Origin: Xanthostigma xanthostigma
Taxonomy: Eukaryota; Arthropoda; Insecta; Raphidioptera; Raphidiidae
Assembly: GCA_963575645.1 (NCBI GenBank)
Contig: OY754464.1
Location: 8,680,001 to 8,744,000 of the forward strand
Reading direction: 5' to 3'
Length of the DNA: 64,000 nt
How positions within the stretch are numbered: position 1 is the stretch's first letter; each line of letters begins with the position of its first letter. This document shows positions 47,897 to 58,380 of the stretch, in pieces. The notes below the pieces were generated by a model. It saw nothing but the letters and a program-made list of their open reading frames with translations. It made no database searches and was not told the DNA's origin. The translations under genes and the position numbers were made by a program.

Positions 47897-48108
47897 ATCG
47901 ACATGTATGCCAGGCAAGTCGAATACTCTGGTGGGCGGCTCCTCTTTGGGAACATAACGATAGAACTCCTCGTTATCGTGGTACCACTTGATCGAGTACA
48001 GTGGCGTATCCTCGAGGTCATAATTGCAAGCCATTGTCACCGAATGGCCGGCCCGAACAGCTCGCGGAACGCTCACTTGTACGCCGCGTAGTGCTTCGCC
48101 GTACACCA
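47897..48108 (-). CDS. Internal exon of a Beaten-path (beat) family immunoglobulin-domain gene
   Basis: This is the only host coding exon I can support. The frame reads VYGEALRGVQVSVPRAVRAG, then SVTMACNYDLEDTPLYSIKW, YHDNEEFYRYVPKEEP and PGIHVD. The CNYDLE cysteine, the LYS-KWY tryptophan strand and EFYRY-VP are the signature of the first Ig (V-type) domain of insect beat proteins, which are secreted or membrane-attached cell-surface ligands in motor axon guidance that bind Side-family receptors. A pyrimidine-rich acceptor ending CAG lies at 48109-48111, and a consensus GTAAGT donor at 47891-47896 on the minus strand. The 212-nt exon enters in phase 1 and leaves at a codon boundary. The second Ig cysteine must lie in the next exon, which was not found to the left. 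Which beat paralogue this is cannot be decided here. Confidence 0.85.
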
Positions 48109-48483
48109 CTGAAATACAAAAAAAAACAACTTACAATTCATCATCATTACTGTCAAGGGCCTAGTTATTAAAATTTACAAAATTGACAGAAATGAAAGAT
48201 AGAACAATGATGTCGTTCCTCGCTTTAACAATATTTAATAAGAGCATAATATATAGATTGACTTGATGATGTTACATAATTTGTGTTCAACAATGCCCTA
48301 CTTAAATATTCATTTGTCTTTACTTTTCACATTACTTTGTTACTTTCCTTTTTCTCTGAGCCGATATTTGATAATGTCGCAAATTTGTCAATCTGTAGCA
48401 GCCAAATTACCATAGCATCACATGATTATTATTTATTTTAGTATATTATTTCGAAAGTGGCATTTTTTGCGATTTTGGTGTTA
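48109..48483. other. Intron sequence upstream of the beat exon
   Basis: Holds the acceptor tract (T-rich, then CAG). Nothing else recognised. Confidence 0.5.
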
Positions 48484-49430
48484 CTAAGATATATTCAAAA
48501 TATCAATACTATTTTCATCAACTAAATTGCACATAACATAATATAATTGTGAATTTGCCATTCTTAATGCCTTAGCATTGTCTAAATAAAAAGTTGAGGT
48601 AGTTCGTGTCCTACTAGCACGCGAATCAAACGGTATCTGGCTTTGAAATGTGGAATCATCGATTATATTATGTAGAACTTTATATAAATATAAAATAGAA
48701 TTATAATTTCGTCGGTTAGCTAGAGATCTGTAATTAAATTCTCCTAATAACATACTATGGTCTTAGTCTTGATAGGGATACAACACATGCTTTCTAAAAT
48801 ACAAATATTTTAAAAACTTTCTTTGAACATTTAAATTGTAGATATGAACATTATAAACAGGACGCCAGATTATTGAGGCATATTTTAAAAGTGGCAAAAG
48901 TAGAGTTTTAAATAATAAGGAAATAGTTTTGATATTTTGAAAATATTTTGTGTTTCTTATAATAAAACCAAGTACTTCATGTGCTTTGACAATTATATTT
49001 TTTATATGCTCATTAAAGTCCAGTCTTTTGTCTAATCTCTAGTTTCATTTCTAAAATTCAGATAAGAGCAATTCATTTTATAATTAGAATTGACATTAAT
49101 CATTCCACGTGAAAAACATGACATTACAATCTTTTATACTAAAATGTAATTTATTTTGCAGACTCCATTTATATATGCTGTCAATGTCAATTTGTAATTG
49201 TTTACAATCTGCTAAATTAGACACTCGCTTAAACAAATTTAAATCATCTGCATATAATAGCATTTCTGAATTTTGTATCACATCTACTATGTCATTTATA
49301 AATATAAGAAAAAAGAGCGGTCCAAGATTTGATCCTTGCGGCACACCAGACGTTGCACTATAGGTTTTAGACAACGCACCATTACATTTCACGACCAAGT
49401 GCCTATTTTGTAAAATATGATTTAAGCAGC
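48484..49430 (-). pseudogene. Jockey-type LINE reverse transcriptase relic
   Basis: Minus-strand RT piece (about 49096-49398): TSGVPQGSNLGPLFFLIFIN, the catalytic LLYADDLNLF, and DSIYKWSLQNKLHF. After frameshifts the similarity goes on (AHEVLGFIIRNTK, then LLLPLLKYAS) to an open C-terminal piece at 48484-48753 (RRNYNSILYLYKVLHN). GVPQGSNLGP and YADD fit the Jockey clade. 5' end, endonuclease and 3' tail are missing. It is older than the LINE at 15.5-18.9 kb. Confidence 0.75.
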
Positions 49431-50017
49431 ACTAACAGATTTTTAGATACACCAGAATTTGAGATCTAGAGAATTTTCATATTATAGACGAGCTTTCCCT
49501 TAAAATGCATTACTATTACTTAGGTAAAGAAACAGCACTCGGTAAGTCTGTCCTCTTGTGATCACCCACGACCTCCATTTAGAAGATGAGATTGTCAACA
49601 CACGTTTTATACAACGAGGTTAAAAGTATATAATGTATTTACAACCTGCTTGGTTTTATTTGCTTGTGATTTTAAATTCTTGTGTGCTCCTGGAAAGACA
49701 GACGTTGAGACGAACAAAAAGCTTAAGCGCATAACTTCTAAGAAATACTTCTAAGGACGCTGCCTCGTTGCCTGTCATTGTACAAAGCATAGCTTATTTT
49801 TTATGGCCATATACATACGTGTATAATTAAAACACAAATAACAGGATATTTACATAAAAAGTTTTATTGAGTTTGTCCACGGTTTACTCAATGATTCCAG
49901 ATAAATTTGTAGATAGTTTGTGACATGGACGTCTGATCAGTTATTCAAGCCTCCCAAGTTTCACTTTTCTAACTCAAAAGGTAAAGAAAGTACGTAGATG
50001 TACATGTACATGTACAT
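49431..50017. other. No gene seen
   Basis: Nothing recognised. A short GTACAT repeat lies at about 49998-50016. Confidence 0.45.
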
Positions 50018-50161
50018 ATTTTCTGGTATTTATCATGATACATTTTTTGGTTATTTTTCAGGAGTCAAATGGCATTTCTTAAGGATCAATTGAGAATCAA
50101 GAAATGCCATTTGACTCCTGAAAAATAACCAGAAAATGTATCATGATAAATACCAGAAAAT
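50018..50161. repeat. Near-perfect hairpin, 63-bp arms
   Basis: The arm 50018-50080 (ATTTTCTGGTATTTATCATG and on to GGCATTTCTT) is the inverse of 50099-50161 with one mismatch. The loop is 18 nt. It lies at the edge of the larger foldback. Confidence 0.85.
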
Positions 50162-50297
50162 CGCCTTCAGTCCTCTTTCACCGAAAATTATGATCATGGT
50201 GTCATTCGATTCGGAATGACATCTAGAAACTTTTTGAAAAAATTGAAGAAGGGTACGAAAAATTGCAAAAGTTATAAACATTTTAGTAAAAGAAAAA

Positions 50298-50508
50298 TTG
50301 GTTGTCTGTAAAGTCGGTTTACGGACGATAGTTTTACGTGATAACGTATTCCGTAATACATAACCTAAATTTTAGTAGCTGTCAAACTTGGGCCGAAGCA
50401 TACTGCGCTCTCGCTTGCACGCACAAGGTCAGGCGAAACGTTAGGAACGTTACACTTTTTTCGTGCGTGCAACTGGTGTTTCATCAATTTATAAGACGTT
50501 ATCACGTC
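50298..50508 (-). mobile_element. Element E, copy 2 (internally deleted, inverted)
   Basis: Starts TTGGTTGTCTGTAAAGTCGG and ends GACGTTATCACGTC. It keeps both ends of element E but only 211 bp, a MITE-like derivative. Flanked by A runs. Confidence 0.75.
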
Positions 50509-50528
50509 AAAAAGAGAGGTTTGTTTTT

Positions 50529-51499
50529 GACGTGATAACGTCTTATAAATTGATGAATCACCAATCTTATAAATTGATAAAACACCGGCTGCATGCACGA
50601 AAAAGTGTAACGTTCCTAACGCGTAACGTTCCGCCTGACCCTGTGCGTGCTTTTTGCTAATTTCTCGCTCAATTTAAATCAGATCGGTTTGAAACCAGTC
50701 TTAAACGAAAGAGGAGAACATTTTACATAGATTTCGTATAACAGAATTTGCCTAAACAGTTTTTGTATACAAATTTATATAGAAAAATAGCTGTATAAAT
50801 GCAATGTTGTCTAATGCATGGCGCGACGCGGTCGGTCGTCTTTGTTTGCCGTACATGGAAATTAGAAGATAACGTATGTCTTGTCTTAACATGAAAACGG
50901 CTGCATTTCTAATGTTTAATTCAATTTTTTGACATTAGTATTTTGTGAAATGCAACGCCTTCTAAGTTAAGTATTGGAATAACTAATTATTATTAGAGCA
51001 TAATACTTTGACAGTTGCAAACGTCACTTTTGACATTTCTTATCATTCCGACACCAAGGATAAGCGGATTGAAACCAAATTTTGGGAGGATGTTTGATAT
51101 GCAAATATGAAGTGGCCTATTGTTTTTGGGGAACATCGGCGCATGCGTAAAAGAATATATCTCTTATAATGATGTTTTATATAATAATAATATAGTTTTT
51201 AAAACGGTTTTTACTCTATCTATTTTTACTAGAAATTTTTGTAAATTTTTTGGGGAAAATCGGCGCATGCGCAAAAGAGATACATGCCATAGTTGTTTTT
51301 TATTGTTTTTTATATAATAATAGTATACTTTTTATAGTGTTTTATTATTCTACTTAATAAAATTTACCTAAATTTGAAGCGAAAGATGCAATATCATAGA
51401 TTCGAATTATTATAATTATTATATAAATTTAGGTTATGTATTACGGAATACGTTATCACGTAAAACTATCGTCCGTAAACCGACTTTACAGACAACCAA
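50529..51499 (+). mobile_element. Element E, copy 3 (full length)
   Basis: Same ends and nearly the same sequence as E1 (12644-13618), including the nested family A segment (51060-51345). It lies 20 bp from E2, in opposite orientation, with T runs at both sides. Confidence 0.8.
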
Positions 51500-52004
51500 T
51501 TTTTTGCGAATATTTTAAAAACTATTGCAGATATCTGAAATCACAAAAAAGATTCTGAAAGAGCAGGAAATTTCCTATAAAAAAGTCCCATCTCCCGGAA
51601 CTCTACCACCAATATTACTAATTTTAATTTAAAGATGAAAATAAGGCTAAACAAATTTTTTTCTATTGTCAATATTTTTATGTCTTTTACATTGTCGTAT
51701 AAAAAATAGAAAAAAAATATTCACCTCTAAATTAAAATTAGAAATATTGGTGGTAGAGTTCCGATTGATGGGACTTTTTTGTAGGGAATTTTCTGCTCTT
51801 TCCGAATCTTTTTTGTGATTTCAGATATCTGCAATAGTTTTTGAAATATTCGCAAAAAAACAAACCTCTCTTTTTTCTTGTACTTAAATGTTTATAACTT
51901 TTGCAACTTTTTCGTACCCTACTACAATTTTTTTTCGAAAAGTTTCTAGATATCATTCCGAATCGAATGACACCAAGATTATAATTTTCAGTGAAGGAGG
52001 ACTG

Positions 52005-52826
52005 GGATTCACCAAAAAGGGACATAAGCTAACAATGAAAACCACTTTAGACGGACGGACGGACACCGTTTTGCACGGAACACTAAAAACACAAAAAAAA
52101 AAGAATCCTTCTCTTTATTTGTTTTCATGTTTTTTATACATGTATTTACAAATAATAAAATTAAGTATCTAATGAAAAGTTTCACTTCTACCGAGTGTAA
52201 GGAATTTTTTCATATTTATCGAGAGATGAAAATAAGAGATCTCGTCGAAACTACGAAATATTCTTCAAGAAAAAACCAATAATAAAACCGTATTTCAAGC
52301 GGCACAGTGAAGTCTTTAAATGAAAATAAATAAAAAAAGTGTTTCGAAGATACGCAGAGATAACGAGCAATAATTAATTTAATGAACATAAAAGTAAAAA
52401 ATCGGATATACGAAACACGTATAATAAAGCTTAGAGTTGACGAGGAAAGCGGCTTCTTATGAGCGCCTGGAGAGAGGGACGGAGAGAGAGAGAGAGACAA
52501 TGAGAGAGAAAGCTTTTGTGTATCTTTCGACCGTGGTAGCCTCCAGTGGCCGTTTTACATACTAATTGTACTTTAACTGTATATATTATGATAATGCTAT
52601 GCGTGGGGGCTTGCGGTGGACCCAGATAGCGACCCTTTGCTTCTACACCCACAGCCAGGATACTTTTATTATTCACTATATTGACTTTAAAACAGTGTTT
52701 CCATAATCGACTAGTCACGGTGCGGTCAAGTCTGGGAACAGTTAAACGGGAATGAAAGGATCGATAAAGAGGAATGCTGACTTAATAAATTAAAACTGAA
52801 TTGCCGTAGAAATTTGTTATCTCTAA
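52005..52826. other. No gene seen
   Basis: Contains a GA-rich microsatellite (about 52470-52512). Nothing coding recognised. Confidence 0.5.
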
Positions 52827-52856
52827 TCTATACTAATATATAAAGCTGAATAGTTC
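52827..52856 (+). repeat. Helitron 5'-end fragment (H7)
   Basis: Only the first 30 bp of family 1 (TCTATACTAATATATAAAGC) remain after an A. Confidence 0.6.
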
Positions 52857-52970
52857 ATTTAAAATATATTTTACATATAATATGGTATGATCGTCCGGTG
52901 TCTGTATATATAGTAACGGATTACAAAATCCACATACTGTGAGAGTTGTTTTTTTAATGAATTATACAGA

Positions 52971-53685
52971 TAGTCCGGAGGTGGTGTCAAAATTTATCAG
53001 TGATTTATCTCCGACTCAAATGTAATTGATTGAAGAGTTTAACCATTACTCTGTTCGAAATCGAAAGTCAGTCAGCGCTCCCGCGGTGGGTGTGGGCGTG
53101 GGAGGCTGTGAAACTCGTCGGAAAAACTATGAAAAAAAGTGATAAATCTGCTGATGAAAATTTGTTAGATTGTAAATAATTGATGATTAAACGTGAAAAT
53201 ACTCGTCAGTCACTTTCCCGACGGGGGAAACATCGTCAGTCATGAATGATTTCCTTTAAAAGAATATCAATTGCTCAGTGTTTGAATTTAAAATCGATAT
53301 TTTCAGAACGAATAGTAGGAACTGAAATATTCTATTCCTACTATTCGTTCTGAAAATATCGATTTTAAATTCAAACACTGAGCAATTGATATTCTTTTAA
53401 AGGAAATCATTCATGACTGACGATGTTTCCCCCGTCGGGAAAGTGACTGACGAGTATTTTCACGTTTAATCATCAATTATTTACAATCTAACAAATTTTC
53501 ATCAGCAGATTTATCACTTTTTTTCATAGTTTTTCCGACGAGTTTCACAGCCTCCCACGCCCACACCCACCGCGGGAGCGCTGACTGACTTTCGATTTCG
53601 AACAGAGTAATGGTTAAACTCTTCAATCAATTACATTTGAGTCGGAGATAAATCACTGATAAATTTTGACACCACCTCCGGACTA
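52971..53685. repeat. Perfect 715-bp palindrome, two 351-bp arms
   Basis: I compared 52971-53321 with the inverse of 53335-53685 line by line and found no mismatch and no gap. The 13-nt centre is CTGAAATATTCTA. The outer ends read TAGTCCGG and CCGGACTA, so the unit may be bounded by TA. The sequence of the arms does not match any other repeat in the window. The left arm read forward has a frame interrupted by a stop (KFISDLSPTQM, then LIEEFNHYSVRNRKS) with no domain I know. Confidence 0.95.
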
Positions 53686-53819
53686 AGACGTTAGCTCAAT
53701 TAATTAAAATAAATAAAGTCGTAACTTAGTCTGTAATTGAACAGTTTTAAAGATTCCTAGAGCAAATTTTCAGTTTTCATCACTTTTTTATGTTTATATT
53801 TTTTTGTACCTTTCTTCTA

Positions 53820-53857
53820 TCTATACCAATATATAAAGCTGAAGAGTTTGTTTGTTT
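53820..53857 (+). repeat. Helitron 5'-end fragment (H8)
   Basis: TCTATACCAATATATAAAGC and a short GTTTGTTTG stretch, then unrelated DNA. Confidence 0.6.
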
Positions 53858-54333
53858 CACACATAAAAGCAGTGAGTGTACAGTACACGCGCGCGCACAC
53901 ACAAGACAATTGAGAGCAGTGGCATAGAGGGGGCATAACAGAGCGTGATGCCGTTTCCGTCACGGCATGATTTAACTGCAGTCAAGGCGCGCCAACAGAT
54001 GTTTAACGTCAATAATTAGGGAAGCAGGAAATTACGAAAGTATGTTTTTACATGTTATATGATCGACAGCCGCAGTGACTATCCTGCTTGAGTTCAAACA
54101 TACAAAGACCATATATTTGACGCCACTGGAATATGCAATAAGGCTCGATTCACACTATAGTGCCGGTCACGGTTCGCTGTCGTCCAGTCTCGGTTCGGTA
54201 AAATCTTACTGTATTCACACTATCATTCTGGGTTCGATCACGGATTAATCTCGATTTGCAAGAAGTCTGATGTATTTTCTTTGCAATACATTTTACTTTA
54301 TTTCATAAGTACAATTTTTCTAGTTGTCTGACA

Positions 54334-54528
54334 ATGTCGTTCGATTTTTGAATTGAAGAATTAGCTGTTATAGCTATTCTTCTTGATGAAGATACGGCAA
54401 ATAAGAAAAGAGTGAAACGAAAGACAACGAAGATAAGAATGTGGGTGCATCCAAGCTTATTAGCGAGGAAAACGGAAGGCGAATACTACACCCTGTACCG
54501 TCATTTAATAGACGAATACTGCATTTGA
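54334..54528 (+). pseudogene. PIF/Harbinger transposase, N-terminal remnant
   Basis: The frame reads IEELAVIAILLDEDTANKK, then a basic region, RMWVHPSLLARKTEGEYYTL and YRHLIDEYC before a stop. The WVHP motif after basic residues and the GEYYTLYRHL helix are typical of the N-terminus of Harbinger transposases. A TGA interrupts codon 6 after the first ATG. The nuclease core is deleted. It is a different subfamily from the remnant at 9860. Confidence 0.7.
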
Positions 54529-54708
54529 AACAAAAACCTATTCATAAGTCAGGCAAAGTCCAATCACGCTCCAGCAAAATATTCTTCTAAACGGATCGGT
54601 GCCGGAGCGTGATTGGATCTGAACTTGAGCGGTGCTGATAGTATGAATACGCTCATTGTTTCTTGTGTAAGAATCATTTACCGAATTGAGACTGGACCGA
54701 GAGCGAAC

Positions 54709-56523
54709 TAGAGGTTGGTACAAACTGTTATTTTTTAATAACAGTTCCGTTCCGTTCCTGATCCGCTTACGGAACAGTTCCAAAAACCTGTTACTTTTTA
54801 ACAGTTCCAACGTTGGAACCTTGACATTCTCGGAATAGCTTGTAACATGCAACGTATAAAAATTTCAAATTATGAAATGTGTATTATTTGTATTTTTTTC
54901 GTGAATTAATTATATTATTCAAGTTGAATAATTTAAGGTACCTACCTAATTATTAAAAAAAAAAACAAATAAATTTGTCGACAGTATATTAAAAATATAC
55001 TTTTACAGAATGTAAGTAACAGTTGTTCTGCAGAATGCATATACTATGACAAAATCAAATAATATTATTTCACCACAGTTCAATATTATTTTGTTAATCT
55101 GGCGTATATGTAATATAAAATGAATAAGCCGTCCAGTTTTGTCTGGAACTTTGCGACGCATGTTAATGTGATGGTGTGATACTAAAATCGAATTTACGTA
55201 CCTACAATGTACGCTAGGCGTAGGTGACGAGCATAACTGTTGCAGTTTGCAACGTAGGTACAATAATTGACAACGGGAACGGAGAATGTTTATTTTATGC
55301 AGAAGAACGCCCGTTATGTTATTCGGAACAGTCGAAGCATTGGATCAGCCCGGAACAGGTATTTTATTATACTGACAACTGTTCCAATCTGTTCCTCGTT
55401 CGAAACTGTTCCAAAAATATAATAATAATAATAATGTCTTTATTGATGAAAAAAACAGAGTTTTATCAAAAGGCGTGAATTCAGCTTAAAGCTGGTTTTC
55501 AATCCAAACCATAACAAAAAGAATACAAATATGTGAGAAATAAAAATAATATAGTAATAATAATAACAATAACTTATTGTGATAATTGAAAAAAATATTC
55601 TAGCACATAATTTAGATTATATAATTTTATTTATAGAGGTTTTGCACATACCGCTAAACTAGCGGTATGTGCTTTATTATTATCGCTTTGTGCGTCAGAG
55701 CTGACTTTCGTTCATATAAGAAGTTATATCTAAGTTAATTTCACACAAAATCCATTCAAATTGAAGCTTTTTGAAAAAAGGAGATTCTAATCTATAAAAC
55801 AGAACCATTTTTAAATCAATTCGAGTTCATAAATACTATTAAAATTGTAATTGAAAATCACAAACAGCAGTTGTCGGTTGGTCTGTACGTATGTACGTAC
55901 GTCACGACTCTACAGATCGCAATTTTGGTCGGATTGCCTTGGGTTATATTTTATTCACTTTGTTTACTATCAGACCAGAACCCTATTTAAATTCACTAAA
56001 ATGTGTTCAGTAGTTTAATTTTTATAAACAGTTTTATTTTATTATTTTTGACAGCTAATAGTTTAAAAAAACAATATAATAATTGCAGTGTAAATATAGT
56101 GTAATCCATAAAACAAGTGCTACACTTCTATACCGTGATAACACCACTACGCGTAGTAGGCTTCGTGGCGTAATGGTTATGCCGTTGGATCCCCAAGGGC
56201 AAGGTCCTGGGTTCGATTCCTTACAAAATAATTGATATTTTTCTTTTTATTTTGTTTTATTTTATTCCACTTGATATTAATTATATATTATATTATGTAT
56301 AGTTCTTAATTTTTTTTATTTTTGCAAACTTAAAAAAATATTTTTTCAATTTTTAATTATTTATTTCTTTAAATTTTTAAATCTTTTTAAATTTATTAAA
56401 AATATTTTTGAATTGTTATTTTTTTTTTATCATACAGTGGAAAACTTGCGGGATGTGCACTTCTGGTTTTGCCAACTATTTTACTTTTACTTTAACTGTT
56501 CCTAGTATTTTGTATCATCTCTA
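54709..56523. mobile_element. hAT-type element inside the Harbinger right TIR
   Basis: TAGAGGTTGGTACAAACTG at the left and the inverse of TAGAGATGATACAAAATAC at the right, flanked by the exact octamer GAGCGAAC (54701-54708 and 56524-56531). The 8-bp duplication fits hAT. The interior has GGAACAGTTCC-type blocks near the left end and around 55253-55420, and a tRNA-like sequence at 56159. No transposase frame recognised. Confidence 0.75.
56159..56225 (+). pseudogene. Degenerate tRNA-like sequence (SINE head)
   Basis: A box-like TGGCGTAATGGTTATG and a good B box GGGTTCGATTCC at normal spacing. The anticodon arm does not fold properly, and the acceptor stem is lost. AT-rich sequence follows. The parent tRNA is not identified. 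Confidence 0.5.
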
Positions 56524-56564
56524 GAGCGAACCGTGACCGGCACTATAGTGTGAATCGGGCCTAA

Positions 56565-56981
56565 GTATATGCGTGCGTCCCGAGGTAGTCAGTGTTGATG
56601 ACAAAATCTCACTTTAATATTTAAAATGGTCCCGATAACACGTGTTGACTAAACGCAAGGCGATGTTAAATTATTTTACCATTATAATACTTAACTGTTA
56701 TTGCCCTACATTAGACTTTTGGTGCCTATATATTTATTCACTGTGCTCGTACAATGTTATCTGTTCTACATACATAGGGTAAATCTGGATGCACTACTAG
56801 TCAAATATAATTCAAATTAGCTTTGTGGCCCGGCTTTGCGCGGATAGATTTTTAATTCGCAACGAAATAATCAAGAGAAAAAACAGTTTTACCGACTTCA
56901 AAAAAAAAGAGTAGGTTATATGTTCGATAGGATTTTTTTCGATATCTTCGCCGGCTGAATCGATTTCGATGTTTCTTTTAC
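56565..56981. other. No gene seen
   Basis: GTGGCCCGGCTTTGCGCGG near 56825 and an ACCGACTTC run near 56892 look like old repeat ends. No gene. Confidence 0.45.
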
Positions 56982-57640
56982 CATCTCAACCCACAAGTGG
57001 AGAATAGTACTAGTTTAGGTAAAAAATCACTTTTCAAAAATTTTATAATATCTTTCCGTTTTAAGGTCCCCCGAATCCAAAAAACATATTTTTGAATAAA
57101 CTCTGTGCGTCATGTTAGCCTGTTTGTCTGTGAACACGATACAAGTCGGATTGAAACCAAATTTTGGGAGGATGTTTAGTATGCAAATATGAAGAGCCCT
57201 ATTGTTTTTGGGGAAAATCGGCGCATGCGAAGAAGAGATATATGCTAAAACGGTATTTTTTATATAATAATGGTATACTTTTCATAATGGCTTTATTATT
57301 CTATTTATTTTTTCAAGAAAGTTTTGTTAAATTTTTTTTTCTAAACTTTATAGTTTTGGTAATATTTTGAAAATAAAAAAAATCATCCGCTCTTTTGTTT
57401 TAATGTTTTATGGATCTGTCAGAAATAAACTAGTTAGGAATGCTTTGATTAATTTTTCCATGACGTGGAACATACTATGTAGGTAACCATAGCAACGAAT
57501 AGTTAATATCATATTGAATACTAGCCATTACCCGCCTCACCTCACGCGATATCAGAAATTTTATTTTCTTTATTATAATCAAATGTCAACATTTTTGAAG
57601 TTGGAATGATCCCGTCGCCCAATTGGCTGGAATTTTTTCC
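56982..57640 (+). repeat. Repeat family A, full copy
   Basis: From CTCAACCCACAAGTGGAG to CCCAATTGGCTGGAATTTT. Adjacent to the inverted partial copy at 57700. Confidence 0.8.
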
Positions 57641-57699
57641 TTGAACCGAGCTGGAAAGCTGTATACTCGTACATACTGTAATTCTTTATCAATTTCAAC

Positions 57700-58015
57700 G
57701 GATTTTGAAAAGTGTACCATCATTATATAAGAAAGCAACGTTATAGCATATATCTTTTCTGCGCAAGCGCCGATTTTCTTAACAACAATAGGTTTCTTCA
57801 TATTTGCATATCAAACATCTTCCCAAAATTTGGTTTCAATCCGCTCATCCGTTTGACCTGTATCGTATTCACAGACAAACAGACGCACAGACTGTTTTCA
57901 AAAATATGTTTTTAGAATTCGGGATACCTCAAAAGGAAACAATATTGTAAAATTTTGAAAAGTGAATTTTGACCTAAATATAGCATTTCTCACTTGTGGT
58001 GTTGCAATGATAATA
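57700..58015 (-). repeat. Repeat family A, inverted 5' part
   Basis: Carries the inverse of the family A 5' half (CGCGCAAGCGCCG-like block, CCAAAATTTGGTTTCAATCC). It forms a large inverted pair with the copy at 56982. Confidence 0.75.
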
Positions 58016-58020
58016 AATAT

Positions 58021-58226
58021 ATAGTTAAAAAAAACTAAAAAACACGCTTTATATCGAACTGAAAAGTAAAAAATATTTTTTTTAAAATAAGCTTAAAAAG
58101 CGTGGGGCGCTCGATGTACGAAAATGTGGAACAAAGCGTCCCACGCTTTTTAAGCTTATTTAAAAAAAAATATTTTTTACTTTTTAGTTCGATATAAAGC
58201 GTGTTTTTCAGTTTTTTTTAAACTAT
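58021..58226. repeat. Hairpin with about 85-bp arms
   Basis: ATAGTTAAAAAAAACT and AACACGCTTTATATCGAACT on the left are inverted on the right. The arms contain AAGCTTAAAAAGCGTGGG. The loop is about 30 nt. A related single arm may occur near 12600. Confidence 0.8.
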
Positions 58227-58294
58227 ATTTATTTTCCACTTTTTAGTTCGATTTATTGTCAAAAATTTGCCTAAAAAAAAACTAATTTTTTTTC

Positions 58295-58380
58295 GGCGTG
58301 GACGGGATTAGAACCACGACTCGTGATGCCGAGAGTTGACGTCAGCGAAAACCCGTGCCTTACACCGCACGGCTGCCAGT
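58295..58380 (-). pseudogene. tRNA-Leu/Ser-like degenerate sequence
   Basis: On the minus strand, GGCAGCCGTGCGGTGTAAGG resembles the A-box side of a class II tRNA, and GTGGTTCTAATCCC resembles a B box about 50 nt downstream. The long variable region would fit tRNA-Ser or tRNA-Leu. Pairing is poor, so it is a relic at best. Confidence 0.35.

Larger units (their letters stand above)
50169..52004. mobile_element. Large foldback element carrying two E-element insertions
   Basis: The left arm (50169-50297, resumed at 51500-51622) is the inverse of the right arm (about 51738-52004). Both contain GATATCTGAAATCAC/GTGATTTCAGATATC and GGTGTCATTCGATTCGGAAT or its inverse. Without the insertions the element would be about 630 bp with arms of about 250 bp. 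No coding capacity. Confidence 0.75.
54142..56561 (+). mobile_element. PIF/Harbinger element split by a hAT
   Basis: TIRs GGCTCGATTCACACTATAGT and its inverse ending GTGTGAATCGGGCC, flanked by TAA on both sides (54139-54141, 56562-56564), the 3-bp target preference of PIF/Harbinger. The right TIR begins near 54636 but is cut at 54708 by a hAT and resumes at 56524. Without that insertion the element is about 600 bp and encodes only an N-terminal transposase piece. Confidence 0.85.

Noticed and set aside
52957-53142. Coding exon in the left arm of the palindrome
   Set aside because: An in-frame stop interrupts it, and no domain, acceptor or donor supports it.
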